NCBI RefSeq assembly: GCF_002278035.1
Contig: NZ_CP022604.1
Location: 1,116,001 to 1,180,000 of the forward strand
DNA from: Ochrobactrum quorumnocens
GTDB lineage: Bacteria > Pseudomonadota > Alphaproteobacteria > Rhizobiales > Rhizobiaceae
DNA: 64,000 nucleotides
Direction of reading: 5' to 3'
Both the position numbers and the translations under genes were made by a program. Below, piece after piece: positions 1 through 7,367 of this stretch. The first letter of the stretch is position 1; each line of letters starts with the position of its first letter. A model generated the notes under the pieces. The model saw only the letters and a list, made by a program, of their open reading frames with translations, was not told where the DNA came from and ran no database searches.

Positions 1-468
1 CTGAACATTAACTGGGATCGCCGACATAAGCTGATGCGCATGCATACAGCCTGTCATCTGCTGTCCGTTGCTTGTCCATTTCCGATTACCGGCGCATCGG
101 TCGGTGAAGAGGAAAGCCGTGTCGATTTTGATCTGCCGGATGCAAGCTACACCAAAGAGTTCGTAACAGAGAAACTGATGGAAATGGTGAAAGCCAATGA
201 TCCGATCAGTCTGCACTGGATAAGCGACGAAGAATTTCTGGCCAATCCTGATATCGTCAAATCGAAGAATGTGCGCCCTCCCGTCGGTGCAGGACGCCTT
301 CGTCTGGTTGTCATCGGTGAAAATGGCAGTGTCGACTCGCAACCTTGCGGTGGCACACACGTTTCTGAAACGCAGGAAGTGGGTGAAATCCACATCGGCA
401 AGATCGAAAAGAAGGGCAAGGAAAATCGCCGCTTCCGTATTCGATTTGGCAATGCACCGCAGGCTTAA
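1..468 (+). CDS. Alanyl-tRNA editing protein (AlaX-like), 5' truncated by window edge
   Basis: The reading frame is open from base 1, so the N-terminus lies outside the window; 155 residues are visible. It carries the HxxxH zinc motif (HTACH) and a distal CGGTH motif, the two halves of the metal site of the AlaRS second additional domain and of free-standing AlaX deacylases. These enzymes hydrolyse Ser or Gly mischarged on tRNA-Ala. The protein ends about 20 residues after CGGTH, as AlaX proteins do, and shows no AlaRS C-terminal domain. The TAA stop is the first three bases of a dispersed repeat (466-570). AlaX class cannot be decided without the N-terminus. Confidence 0.85.
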   Translation: MNINWDRRHKLMRMHTACHLLSVACPFPITGASVGEEESRVDFDLPDASYTKEFVTEKLMEMVKANDPISLHWISDEEFLANPDIVKSKNVRPPVGAGRLRLVVIGENGSVDSQPCGGTHVSETQEVGEIHIGKIEKKGKENRRFRIRFGNAPQA

Positions 469-570
469 AGCATTTGAGCCAAAAGTGCGAAGCGGTTTTA
501 CGTCGGATAGTACGTAAAAACAAATAGATAGAGCAGTTCCAACGGTTCAGTCTTAACTGGAGCTGTTCTG
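466..570 (+). repeat. Dispersed repeat family A, copy 1
   Basis: This stretch beginning TAAAGCATTT matches 25043-25146 and, in reverse complement, 1978-2045. The conserved core contains AAAAGTGCG, GGTTTT and AAAACAAAT, followed by an imperfect hairpin (AGAGCAGTTCCA against TGGAGCTGTTCT). It begins inside the stop codon of the upstream gene and ends shortly before the sseA ribosome binding site. The matches were aligned by eye. Confidence 0.7.
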
Positions 571-585
571 AATTCAGGAGCAATC

Positions 586-1440
586 ATGTCGAACAAAAGT
601 GCATTTGTTATCTCCCGCGATGATCTGAAGGCCAGACTGGGCGAACCAGGTCTCGCGATCGTGGATGCCTCCTGGTATTTGCCTGCGGCAGGGCGTAACG
701 GGCGAGACGAATATGATGCCCGTCACATTCCCGGTGCTGTTTTCTTTGATCAGGATTTGATTGCCGACAAAGAGTCGGGGCTGCCACACACCTTGCCGTC
801 GCCTGAGCTTTTTGCGCGCCATGTGGGTTCCATGGGCATAACCGCCGATGAAACTGTGGTCGTTTATGACGGTCCGGGCATGTTCTCAGCACCGCGTGTG
901 TGGTGGATGTTCCGCGTCATGGGTGTGAAGAATGTTCTGGTGCTTGATGGCGGTTTTGATGGCTGGAAGGCAGCAAACTTTCCTGTAACCGATGAAGCAA
1001 CAAAAATTGCAGCTACGCTTTTCACGCCTTCATTCAATGATGCGAAGGTTGTCAATTTTGCAGAAATGAGCAAAATCGTTGATGGACGTAGCTCCCAGAT
1101 AGCCGATGCGCGTGCTGCAGGCCGCTTCACAGGCCGCGATGCCGAACCACGTGAAGGTATGCGTTCGGGGCACATGCCCGGTGCGCGGAATGTGTCAGTA
1201 GGTACTCTGTCGGAGAATGGCGAACTGAAAAGCCTCGATAGCCTGCGCGAAATTTTCGCCAATGCTGGTGTCGATCTTAAAAAGCCAGTCGTAACGAGCT
1301 GCGGATCGGGTGTAACGGCTGCAGTCATCACTCTTGCGCTGACATCCCTTGGTCATGAAGACAATCGGCTTTATGATGGTTCCTGGAGCGAGTGGGGCAG
1401 CAGGCAGGATACGCCTGTCGTGACCGGCGAAGCAGAATAA
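586..1440 (+). CDS. sseA: 3-mercaptopyruvate sulfurtransferase (tandem rhodanese)
   Basis: This 284-residue protein has two rhodanese domains, the usual length for bacterial thiosulfate/3-mercaptopyruvate sulfurtransferases. The C-terminal domain holds the active-site loop CGSGVTA with the persulfide-forming cysteine at residue 239. The CGSGVT form is typical of mercaptopyruvate-preferring enzymes, which move sulfane sulfur from 3-mercaptopyruvate to thiols or cyanide in the cytoplasm. An AGGAG sits five bases before the ATG. The GNAT gene starts two bases after the stop, so the two are probably cotranscribed and translationally coupled. Thiosulfate as substrate cannot be excluded. Confidence 0.93.
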   Translation: MSNKSAFVISRDDLKARLGEPGLAIVDASWYLPAAGRNGRDEYDARHIPGAVFFDQDLIADKESGLPHTLPSPELFARHVGSMGITADETVVVYDGPGMFSAPRVWWMFRVMGVKNVLVLDGGFDGWKAANFPVTDEATKIAATLFTPSFNDAKVVNFAEMSKIVDGRSSQIADARAAGRFTGRDAEPREGMRSGHMPGARNVSVGTLSENGELKSLDSLREIFANAGVDLKKPVVTSCGSGVTAAVITLALTSLGHEDNRLYDGSWSEWGSRQDTPVVTGEAE

Positions 1441-1442
1441 GC

Positions 1443-1964
1443 ATGACGGAAAAATTGACGGCCAGAGTAACTCATCTGGAAATGACAGCGCGCCCAGCGC
1501 TGTCGGTTCCGGTTCCCTCTGGTTTGCGCCTCGCAATTATGCGCTCGACCGAAATGCCAGTGCATTTTTATCGTTATCTATATGAAAGAGTAGGGCGCCA
1601 ACATCACTGGATGATGCGGCGCGTGCAAAGCGATGCAGAAGTGGCTGAGGCCATTCATGCAGAAACCACTGAGATCCACGTCCTCTATGCGGACGGCAAC
1701 CCGGCCGGATTGCTGGAACTCGATCTCTCGGCCTTGCCAGTAACCGCTGAAATTCTCTATTTCGGGCTGGTTCCTGATTATCAGGGACGGGGAGTTGGTA
1801 AATTCTTCTTTAGTGAAGCCATTTCAACCGCCTGGTCGCACAGCCCGCAAAAAGTGGCCATTCATACCAATACGCTCGATAGCCCGCGCGCGTTACAGCT
1901 ATATCAGAAAATGGGTTTTGTGCCCGTTGGCTGGTCCGAGGAAGAAGTCAAACCCTGGGAATAA
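1443..1964 (+). CDS. GNAT family N-acetyltransferase
   Basis: This 173-residue protein starts two bases after the sseA stop. A longer in-frame start inside sseA exists but would overlap 51 bases, so the ATG at 1443 is preferred. The acetyl-CoA binding motif appears as a Q/RxxGxG/A-type loop in YQGRGVGKFF, preceded by a beta strand (EILYFGLVPDY), and a C-terminal LYQKMGF segment is typical of the fold. It probably transfers an acetyl group to a small-molecule or protein amine; the substrate is not evident. Pairing with sseA suggests shared expression but not a known pathway. Confidence 0.85.
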   Translation: MTEKLTARVTHLEMTARPALSVPVPSGLRLAIMRSTEMPVHFYRYLYERVGRQHHWMMRRVQSDAEVAEAIHAETTEIHVLYADGNPAGLLELDLSALPVTAEILYFGLVPDYQGRGVGKFFFSEAISTAWSHSPQKVAIHTNTLDSPRALQLYQKMGFVPVGWSEEEVKPWE

Positions 1965-1977
1965 TTTGGACCGGTAC

Positions 1978-2045
1978 AATTGGAGCAGCTCCTGCCAAAG
2001 CGTAGTCGTTAGAACCGCTTCAAAATTTTGCTCAAAATGCTTTAG
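1978..2045 (-). repeat. Dispersed repeat family A, copy 2 (reverse orientation)
   Basis: The reverse complement starts CTAAAGCATTTTGAGC and continues with GAAGCGGTT, matching the first half of the copies at 466-570 and 25043-25146. As in copy 1, the TAA inside the repeat tip is the stop codon of the neighbouring gene (the diguanylate cyclase on the minus strand). The hairpin half is shorter than in the other copies. Confidence 0.6.
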
Positions 2046-2830
2046 CCTCTTGCCACTTCACGGCCATTGGTAATCGAAACCACAGACGCACTGGTGATAC
2101 GCCCACTTTCCTCGTCGAAAACAACACAATTTCGTCCGCGCTGCTTCGCCATATAAAGACACCGGTCGGCGCGGCTTAGCACTTGGGAATTGGTTTCATT
2201 CTTAGGAGCAGATGCCACGCCGATGCTGATCGTCAGCGGATAAATTTGATACTCCGTGGCATGGAATGGCGTATTTTCTACTTCTGCGCGAATTCGCTGT
2301 GCCACCCGCATTCCTGTTTCACCAGTGGCGCCAGGAAGAAACACGCAGAATTCCTCACCACCAATACGCCCCACCAGATCACCTTTCCGGGTAACATTCT
2401 GAAGTGCAAAGGCAATCAGCTTGAGTGCACGGTCGCCGACGCTGTGCCCGAACGTGTCGTTTATCGCCTTGAAGTGATCGGCATCGATAACGAGAAGTGT
2501 TCCGCTCTCAATGCGCGAACGGCTGATTTTCATAGCACCAAACAGCGCTTCACGATTTAGCAATCCGGTCATGTGATCGACGCGAGAGCGGGCTTGTAAT
2601 TCGGTGTGGGCTTTTTCAAGTTGCATATAGGCATCGCTGAGCTTGCTATGCTGCAAAAAGATATAAAGAAGCGAAGGGAAGGCCGTTATGGTCGGTATCA
2701 CGACGCTGAGACTAATGGCGATAATCCCAGGCATGCCGCCCGAGAAAAATCCGACGGTCAGGCTGGTCCCGACGGAAAACAGGACTACAGACAACGTTAT
2801 CAACGTTGCCTTCCATAAAGCCGCCTTCAT
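2042..2830 (-). CDS. Membrane-anchored diguanylate cyclase (GGDEF domain)
   Basis: This 262-residue protein has two hydrophobic segments near residues 5-28 and 35-60, then a short helical linker and a GGDEF domain from about residue 83 to 250. The signature is GGEEF at residues 157-161, an active variant, and an RxxD inhibitory site (RKGD, residues 148-151) lies exactly five residues upstream. It should therefore make cyclic di-GMP from two GTP and be product-inhibited. No EAL domain or recognisable periplasmic sensor is present, so the signal is probably read by the short membrane part. GGGGAG lies six bases before the ATG. Its stop codon is supplied by a dispersed repeat. Confidence 0.93.
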   Translation of the reverse strand: MKAALWKATLITLSVVLFSVGTSLTVGFFSGGMPGIIAISLSVVIPTITAFPSLLYIFLQHSKLSDAYMQLEKAHTELQARSRVDHMTGLLNREALFGAMKISRSRIESGTLLVIDADHFKAINDTFGHSVGDRALKLIAFALQNVTRKGDLVGRIGGEEFCVFLPGATGETGMRVAQRIRAEVENTPFHATEYQIYPLTISIGVASAPKNETNSQVLSRADRCLYMAKQRGRNCVVFDEESGRITSASVVSITNGREVARG

Positions 2831-3184
2831 ACCGAACTCCCCAACCCCGACGAAGATGTTTTAAATGCCTGTCTCTGAACCCTCTATGAACAGACCTGAT
2901 CTTTGTGGGCCTTATAAGAGGAATGCTTTGGCGAAGAAAGACGCGCGCCTGCACGGATGCAATTTTTTATATATGCGTGCCATTATTGACACAATCTAAA
3001 GTAGAGCGTCGCGAATATATTACCCATAGATTAGCTGAACGACAACTATCTTTAAAAGAAATAACAGAGATTGTAATTTTTAACATGTTACTAATGTACA
3101 ATGTTAAAACGTAACAACACCCAAACAACAGAAGGACGCCCCTAGAGCGTCCCTCAATGTTCATTACGCTATATCGTCGGGCGA
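2831..3184. other. Intergenic region with an AT-rich block, no gene seen
   Basis: From about 2950 to 3120 base composition is clearly more AT-rich than the flanks, and it includes the 10-bp palindrome TAACATGTTA near 3083. A small hairpin (GGACGC ... GCGTCC) follows at about 3133-3151. No convincing reading frame with a ribosome binding site was found. The dispersed double-palindrome element begins at 3185. Confidence 0.5.
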
Positions 3185-3351
3185 CTGGTGGATTGAATTT
3201 GACGTTTGAATCCCGACCGATATTCACACTGTATCAAACGTCAAATTCGAAGAATCCACTAGATTTATAAACTTACTAGTGGTCGTTTTGATTCCGACAT
3301 TTGTCCGATGCTTGTAGCCGAGTCTTGCAAATGTCGGAATCAGATCACTAG
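3185..3351 (-). repeat. 167-bp double-palindrome element, copy 1
   Basis: Two adjacent imperfect inverted repeats (3185-3262 and 3276-3351), each bounded by a CTAG-like tetranucleotide, make up this element. In reverse complement it aligns without gaps to 14151-14317, with 144 of 167 positions identical by hand count. Arms include TTTGACGTTTGA / TCAAACGTCAAA and GATTCCGACATTTG / CAAATGTCGGAATC. The terminal CTAG at 3348-3351 contains the TAG stop of the small membrane protein gene next to it. Confidence 0.85.
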
Positions 3352-3509
3352 AAGACTGCGAGATATTTCAGGAGCGATATGATACCGATGATGATGACGA
3401 TCACCTGAGCGATCTGTTTCACTTTCCCATCGAGTGGCAGCATATTGATGAGATACAGAACGAGAAAGATAACCAGAATTGTTATCAGCAGACTGATGAG
3501 GATGGACAT
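3348..3509 (-). CDS. Small two-helix membrane protein (Thivi_2564-like)
   Basis: This 53-residue protein is almost entirely two hydrophobic helices (residues 2-22 and 34-52) joined by a short polar turn, LPLDGKVKQI, a pattern seen in a small family of uncharacterised proteobacterial membrane proteins. The frame is open further upstream, but that part lacks similarity and hydrophobic character, so the ATG at 3509 is preferred; a GGGAAGGG lies upstream at a rather long spacing. The stop codon is contributed by the adjacent dispersed repeat. The function is unknown. Confidence 0.6.
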   Translation of the reverse strand: MSILISLLITILVIFLVLYLINMLPLDGKVKQIAQVIVIIIGIISLLKYLAVF

Positions 3510-3739
3510 AGGCAGTCGGACCCTTCCCGGAACGGCTTTTCTATACTCATTCGGCCGCGGTTCCTTCGCAACGCCGAACTGAACTTGGTAATCATGGGAA
3601 GCGAGGAATATTCCTTGGCCCCACACATCCCTGATCTCAATCATCTTCAGTTTGAAAATGATGTGCCGGTTAACGTTCCAATGAGAATAAGGTTCCAATA
3701 ATTTACAAAGCAAAACGTCGGCTTACGCCACTGTTTACT

Positions 3740-3847
3740 AGAGCGTGTCGCGCTTAATCGCACCCATGGCGCTCGCTCTAGATTCTATTAAATGTCGCAT
3801 GTTCGCGGGAGCTCAAATGGATCCATTTGAGCGCGACATGCTTTAGG
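3740..3847. repeat. Imperfect palindromic intergenic repeat
   Basis: The segment starts TAGAGCG and ends ATGCTTTAG, the tips common to small Rhizobiales intergenic repeats. Inside are CTAGAGCG ... CGCTCTAG and CTCAAATGGATCCATTTGAG, the latter a perfect 20-bp palindrome. It lies just downstream of the CoA-transferase stop on the minus strand and may act as its 3' hairpin. No second full copy was found in the window. Confidence 0.5.
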
Positions 3848-3868
3848 TTTGTGATTTGAAACTATGCG

Positions 3869-5359
3869 CTATTTCAGCATAGACCCTGTTTGTTGGCGTC
3901 GGCTATGCCAGCTGAATGCTTCTTCAAGGAGGTGAGGGGTGTGCCCACCTCGGCTGCAAGCACGATCGAAATAATCATTAAGCTGATCGCGATAATCCGG
4001 ATGAGCACAATTGTTTATAACAAGCTTTGCCCGTTCACGAGGCGCAAGACCACGAAGATCTGCCAGACCTTGTTCGGTTACCAGAATATCTACGTCGTGT
4101 TCGGTATGATCGACATGCGTCACCATCGGAACGATCGACGATATAGCACCGTTTTTGGCTTCTGATTTACTCACGAAAATCGAAATATAAGCGTTACGTG
4201 CAAAATCACCCGAACCGCCGATGCCGTTCATCATATGCGTGCCATCGACATGGGTCGAATTTACATTCCCATAGATATCGAACTCAAGAGCAGTATTGAT
4301 ACCGATAATACCAAGACGGCGAATGACCTCAGGATGATTGCTAATCTCCTGTGGACGTAGGATCAGCTTGTCGCGATAGCGGTCAATGTTGTTGAAGACG
4401 CGTTCGCCACAGGCAGGGCTCAATGTGATCGATGAACCAGAAGCATAATCGAGTTTTCCCGCATCAAAAAGATCAAAGGTGCTGTCCTGCAGCACTTCAC
4501 TATACATGCGAAGATTATAGAACGGGCTATCTGCAAAGCCATTGAGAACCGCATTGGCAATTGTACCGATGCCCGCCTGTAAAGGATTGAGTGTCAGATC
4601 AAGACGACCTGCCTCGACTTCGTTCAAGAGGAACTGGATGAGGTGTGAAGCAATCGCAATCGTCTCACCATCCGCAGGCTCTACAGTTGAAGCGCTATCA
4701 TTTTCCTGTGTGATGACGATACCGGCAATCTTCTCCGGCGGAATCGGGATGTATGGAAGACCAACACGGCTGTCGCAGGCTATAACCGGGATTGGATCGC
4801 GGGAAGGGCGCTTGGTCGGAATATAGATGTCGTGCAATCCTTCAAGCGCCAATGGCTGGTTCAGATTGACTTCAACAATGACTTTCTCGGCAAGAATAGC
4901 AAAACTTGCCGAGTTGCCGATGGACGTTGTGGGAATGATCCCACCATTTTCGGTGATAGCAAGTGCCTCGACGACAGCGTAATCAATGGGACCAATCTGG
5001 TTGGAACGCAGCTGCTCGACAGTTTCAGACAGGTGTTGATCGATGAACATGACTTCGCCGCGATTGATCGCTGCGCGCAAAGTACGATCCACCTGAAAAG
5101 GCATACGGCGGGCCAGCACATGAGCTTGCGTCAGCAGCTTATCGACATCGTGGCCCAGAGAGGCGCCGGTAATCAGGGTAATCTGAAACGGATCGCTCGC
5201 TGCACGTGCAGCCATTGCGAGTGGAACGGCTTTGGCATCACCTGCGCGTGTAAATCCGCTCATGCCGACAATCATGCCATCTTTGATCAGGCTTGCGGCT
5301 TCTTCCGCAGTGATAATCTTGTCACGCAGAGACGCGTTCCTGATACGTGCTTCCAACAT
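3869..5359 (-). CDS. Acetyl-CoA hydrolase/transferase family protein (succinate:acetate CoA-transferase type)
   Basis: This 496-residue protein has the length and motifs of the class I CoA-transferases grouped as Ach1/AarC/Cat1. Visible features are the N-terminal GMSGFTRAGDAKAVP loop, a YSEVLQD segment that by family analogy holds the catalytic glutamate, and the C-terminal GIGGSGDFARNA oxyanion-loop region. The likely reaction is CoA transfer between succinyl-CoA and acetate, a way to dispose of or capture acetate in the cytoplasm. A GGAAGG precedes the ATG. It is monocistronic, with a regulatory-looking cluster of three GCATGC hexamers 90-130 bases upstream. Hydrolase and transferase activity cannot be separated from sequence alone. 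Confidence 0.9.
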   Translation of the reverse strand: MLEARIRNASLRDKIITAEEAASLIKDGMIVGMSGFTRAGDAKAVPLAMAARAASDPFQITLITGASLGHDVDKLLTQAHVLARRMPFQVDRTLRAAINRGEVMFIDQHLSETVEQLRSNQIGPIDYAVVEALAITENGGIIPTTSIGNSASFAILAEKVIVEVNLNQPLALEGLHDIYIPTKRPSRDPIPVIACDSRVGLPYIPIPPEKIAGIVITQENDSASTVEPADGETIAIASHLIQFLLNEVEAGRLDLTLNPLQAGIGTIANAVLNGFADSPFYNLRMYSEVLQDSTFDLFDAGKLDYASGSSITLSPACGERVFNNIDRYRDKLILRPQEISNHPEVIRRLGIIGINTALEFDIYGNVNSTHVDGTHMMNGIGGSGDFARNAYISIFVSKSEAKNGAISSIVPMVTHVDHTEHDVDILVTEQGLADLRGLAPRERAKLVINNCAHPDYRDQLNDYFDRACSRGGHTPHLLEEAFSWHSRRQQTGSMLK

Positions 5360-5720
5360 GTAATCTACCTTCCTTGCAGACCGGCTTTAGGCCGGAAACA
5401 ACGCTCTCCAGTACGCGCAACTAATATGAGCATGGTAGCCGGAGTCAGCGCATGCAGGTAATAGCGCATGCTGACTGCGATTACACGCATGCTTTGGTCT
5501 TAGATCGGCAATGTGGAATTACATCGCAAAACCGTTCCAAGGAATGATTTCAATCAAACCAAGCCAGCGCAACATGGCCGAAGCTATTCCCAACGCAATG
5601 ATTTCAGGATAAATATAACGTTGTTGGCACCGTCCTTCTCATAAAAACACTGAAGCGCATTTCTTTCAGCAGCACCGTCTGACTGGGAATTGTGTCTTCG
5701 CAAGAAGAAGAGGTTATGCG
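5360..5720. other. Divergent intergenic region with three GCATGC hexamers
   Basis: GCATGC occurs at 5450-5455, 5466-5471 and 5487-5492, and the first two are enclosed by the inverted pair GTCAGC / GCTGAC (5445-5475). The region separates the minus-strand CoA-transferase from the plus-strand VOC gene, so it must contain both promoters. No gene was seen in it. Confidence 0.45.
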
Positions 5721-6116
5721 ATGAACGATATCGCTAATCAGAGTGTCGGTTTTGGCCGAATTGCGGTTATGATTCCGGTCAAAGAAATGGATGCGGCCTG
5801 TCAATTTTACTGCGGCGCATTAGGCTTCAAAAAAGTCTTTGAAAACGGAAACCCGGTGGGTTTCATGATCCTGAAGCGCGACGAAGGTGAATTACACCTC
5901 TCACTGCAAAAAGATCACAAAGCCGCGAATTTCAACATTGCTCACATGCTGGTGAAAGACGTCGATGCTATGTACGCAATTTGTAAGCGTCATGGCATGA
6001 GGATCATAAAAGGTCTGCAAGACAAAGACTACGGTTTGCGGGCGTTTGTTTTTGAAGACCCGGACGGCAACCGTATCGACGTCGGACAAAAACTTAACAA
6101 TAACGAAGCAGAATGA
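5721..6116 (+). CDS. VOC superfamily protein (glyoxalase / bleomycin-resistance type)
   Basis: This 131-residue protein shows the paired beta-alpha-beta-beta-beta modules of the vicinal oxygen chelate fold: an N-terminal strand with MIPVKEMDAACQFYCGALGF and a C-terminal FVFEDPDGNRIDVGQ segment, the classic end of these proteins. It resembles the bleomycin-resistance branch, which sequesters drugs as a homodimer, but catalytic dioxygenase or lyase roles also occur in the fold. AAGAAGAGG lies before the ATG. No neighbour indicates a substrate. Confidence 0.85.
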   Translation: MNDIANQSVGFGRIAVMIPVKEMDAACQFYCGALGFKKVFENGNPVGFMILKRDEGELHLSLQKDHKAANFNIAHMLVKDVDAMYAICKRHGMRIIKGLQDKDYGLRAFVFEDPDGNRIDVGQKLNNNEAE

Positions 6117-6212
6117 TGCTTTTTTTGTCGAATATCTAAACTGAAAGCGCTGTATTCTTTTCTGAGATCTAGTGTGCTAGGCAGGGCGGATAAGTCCTGC
6201 ATAGCAATTTTA

Positions 6213-6458
6213 TTATCGGCAGCGAGCTGTATAGATCCGTCCACGGCGATCGCGGTATTCACATTTACCGTTACGCAGGTTGCGAACCAGCAAACCACTA
6301 ATAGCGCCAGCGCCCGCACCAATCAGTGCACCACGACCACCACCGGCAATTCCTCCAATAGCAGCACCCGCGACGGTGCCAATACTGACGTCCTTCTCAG
6401 TAGTCGTACAGCCTGTAATGATTAGCATTGCAACTAGCGCAATCGAAATTTTACCCAT
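6213..6458 (-). CDS. Small glycine-zipper lipoprotein
   Basis: This protein of 81 residues from the preferred start begins with a signal peptide ending in the lipobox ITGC, so it should be lipidated and anchored in a membrane. Residues about 25-60 form a glycine zipper (VAGAAIGGIAGGGRGALIGAGAG), as in outer-membrane lipoproteins of the SlyB/OsmB/YMGG type, followed by a basic tail with two cysteines. Two ATGs are possible; GAGG is nine bases before the one at 6458 but overlaps too closely with the one at 6467. Its exact role is unknown. Confidence 0.8.
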   Translation of the reverse strand: MGKISIALVAMLIITGCTTTEKDVSIGTVAGAAIGGIAGGGRGALIGAGAGAISGLLVRNLRNGKCEYRDRRGRIYTARCR

Positions 6459-6861
6459 GAAACCCATCCTCTCCGTGTAGTGAACAAAATGCTCATGGTT
6501 AGGCCAATCCGGTTCATTTATGAGCACTTTAACATGAATGACATAAATCGGTTTTGTATCTAAGCGCCAATTCTTTCTGAAAGGAAATTTACCTGCCGTG
6601 AATTAGCAATAGTTTTGCAGCTAAAGTTGGGAACCTTCTTTAGCTGGTAGCATCAATTTGTATTGTTGCCGTTTCCTTACGAGAACGCCAACAATGAAGT
6701 TTGCAGTGCACCAGTGTGCTATTTTACGACGTTCATCTAGATCTATGTGCGAGTAGGCGTGTTGTATGAAGGCTTCTGGCATTGGATAACTCATTGTTAT
6801 CATTTGCAAGTCGCACTTCAAACTAGAACCCATCCCGGCTATATGTCGTATCAATGCTGGG
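6459..6861. other. Intergenic region left of the IS island
   Basis: No credible gene was found. A perfect inverted repeat CAGCTAAAG / CTTTAGCTG (6618-6626 and 6638-6646) has an 11-base loop and no T tract. The last bases before the IS, CTATATGTCGTATCAATGCTG, resemble the sequence left of the second IS copy at 9915-9935 in 18 of 23 positions, suggesting that the element prefers this kind of target. Confidence 0.45.
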
Positions 6862-6998
6862 TAGAGATGCGACACCGGTGGCCAGATAGAAATGCGACAC
6901 TTCTTGATGAAGGACGCAGCGCCAAGCCCCCGATCTGACCGGCTGGTCAGGGTTGCAAGGGCAGATCGGGGGCGGATAAGGGAACGCCTCTTCGGGCT

Positions 6999-7307
6999 TT
7001 AGCTTTCCTCCGAGATCACCGCCTCAGCGGTGCTCAAATGAGAGCGTTGGATATGGAGCCATTGTTCCGGGAACGGCTGGTAATCCTCAGAATGCTCCGT
7101 CTTGTATTCGCCCCACCCTTGATATTTCCAATATCTGGTCATCACGTCAAAATGGCTGTGCCCACTCAAAGTCCCGACGCGAATTGCCCCTTCGTTGAGA
7201 AGTGATCGAAATCCGTCCCCCATAGGGCCAGCTTGGCAAAGCCCAGGGAGCATTTGGCCATCAGGTTCGGGATCAAGCCATAACTCAAAGATTAGCTCTT
7301 CTTTCAT
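6999..7307 (-). CDS. Passenger protein of the ISNCY-like element, copy A (unknown function)
   Basis: This 102-residue acidic protein is encoded 60 bases downstream of the transposase gene, in the same direction and within the duplicated element. It opens with ELWLDPEPDGQML and contains GPMGDGFRSLL and a GHSHFDVMTRYW segment rich in aromatic residues. There is no signal peptide, membrane segment or DNA-binding motif that I recognise. The identical copy at 10075-10383 shows it travels with the IS. It may be an accessory factor or an unrelated cargo gene; I cannot assign a function. Confidence 0.7.
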   Translation of the reverse strand: MKEELIFELWLDPEPDGQMLPGLCQAGPMGDGFRSLLNEGAIRVGTLSGHSHFDVMTRYWKYQGWGEYKTEHSEDYQPFPEQWLHIQRSHLSTAEAVISEES

Positions 7308-7367
7308 GGAGTGAGTATACGAAAAATGTTCGGGCTCTCCAGTATATAATGCCCGCGTTGGTCAACC

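Noticed and set aside
2967..3227. An 86-codon open frame on the minus strand across the AT-rich block and the repeat
   Set aside because: It runs into the double-palindrome element, lacks a ribosome binding site and has no recognisable features.
6621..6875. An 84-codon minus-strand open frame running into the left end of the IS
   Set aside because: It crosses the IS boundary and has no similarity or start signal, so it is probably chance.
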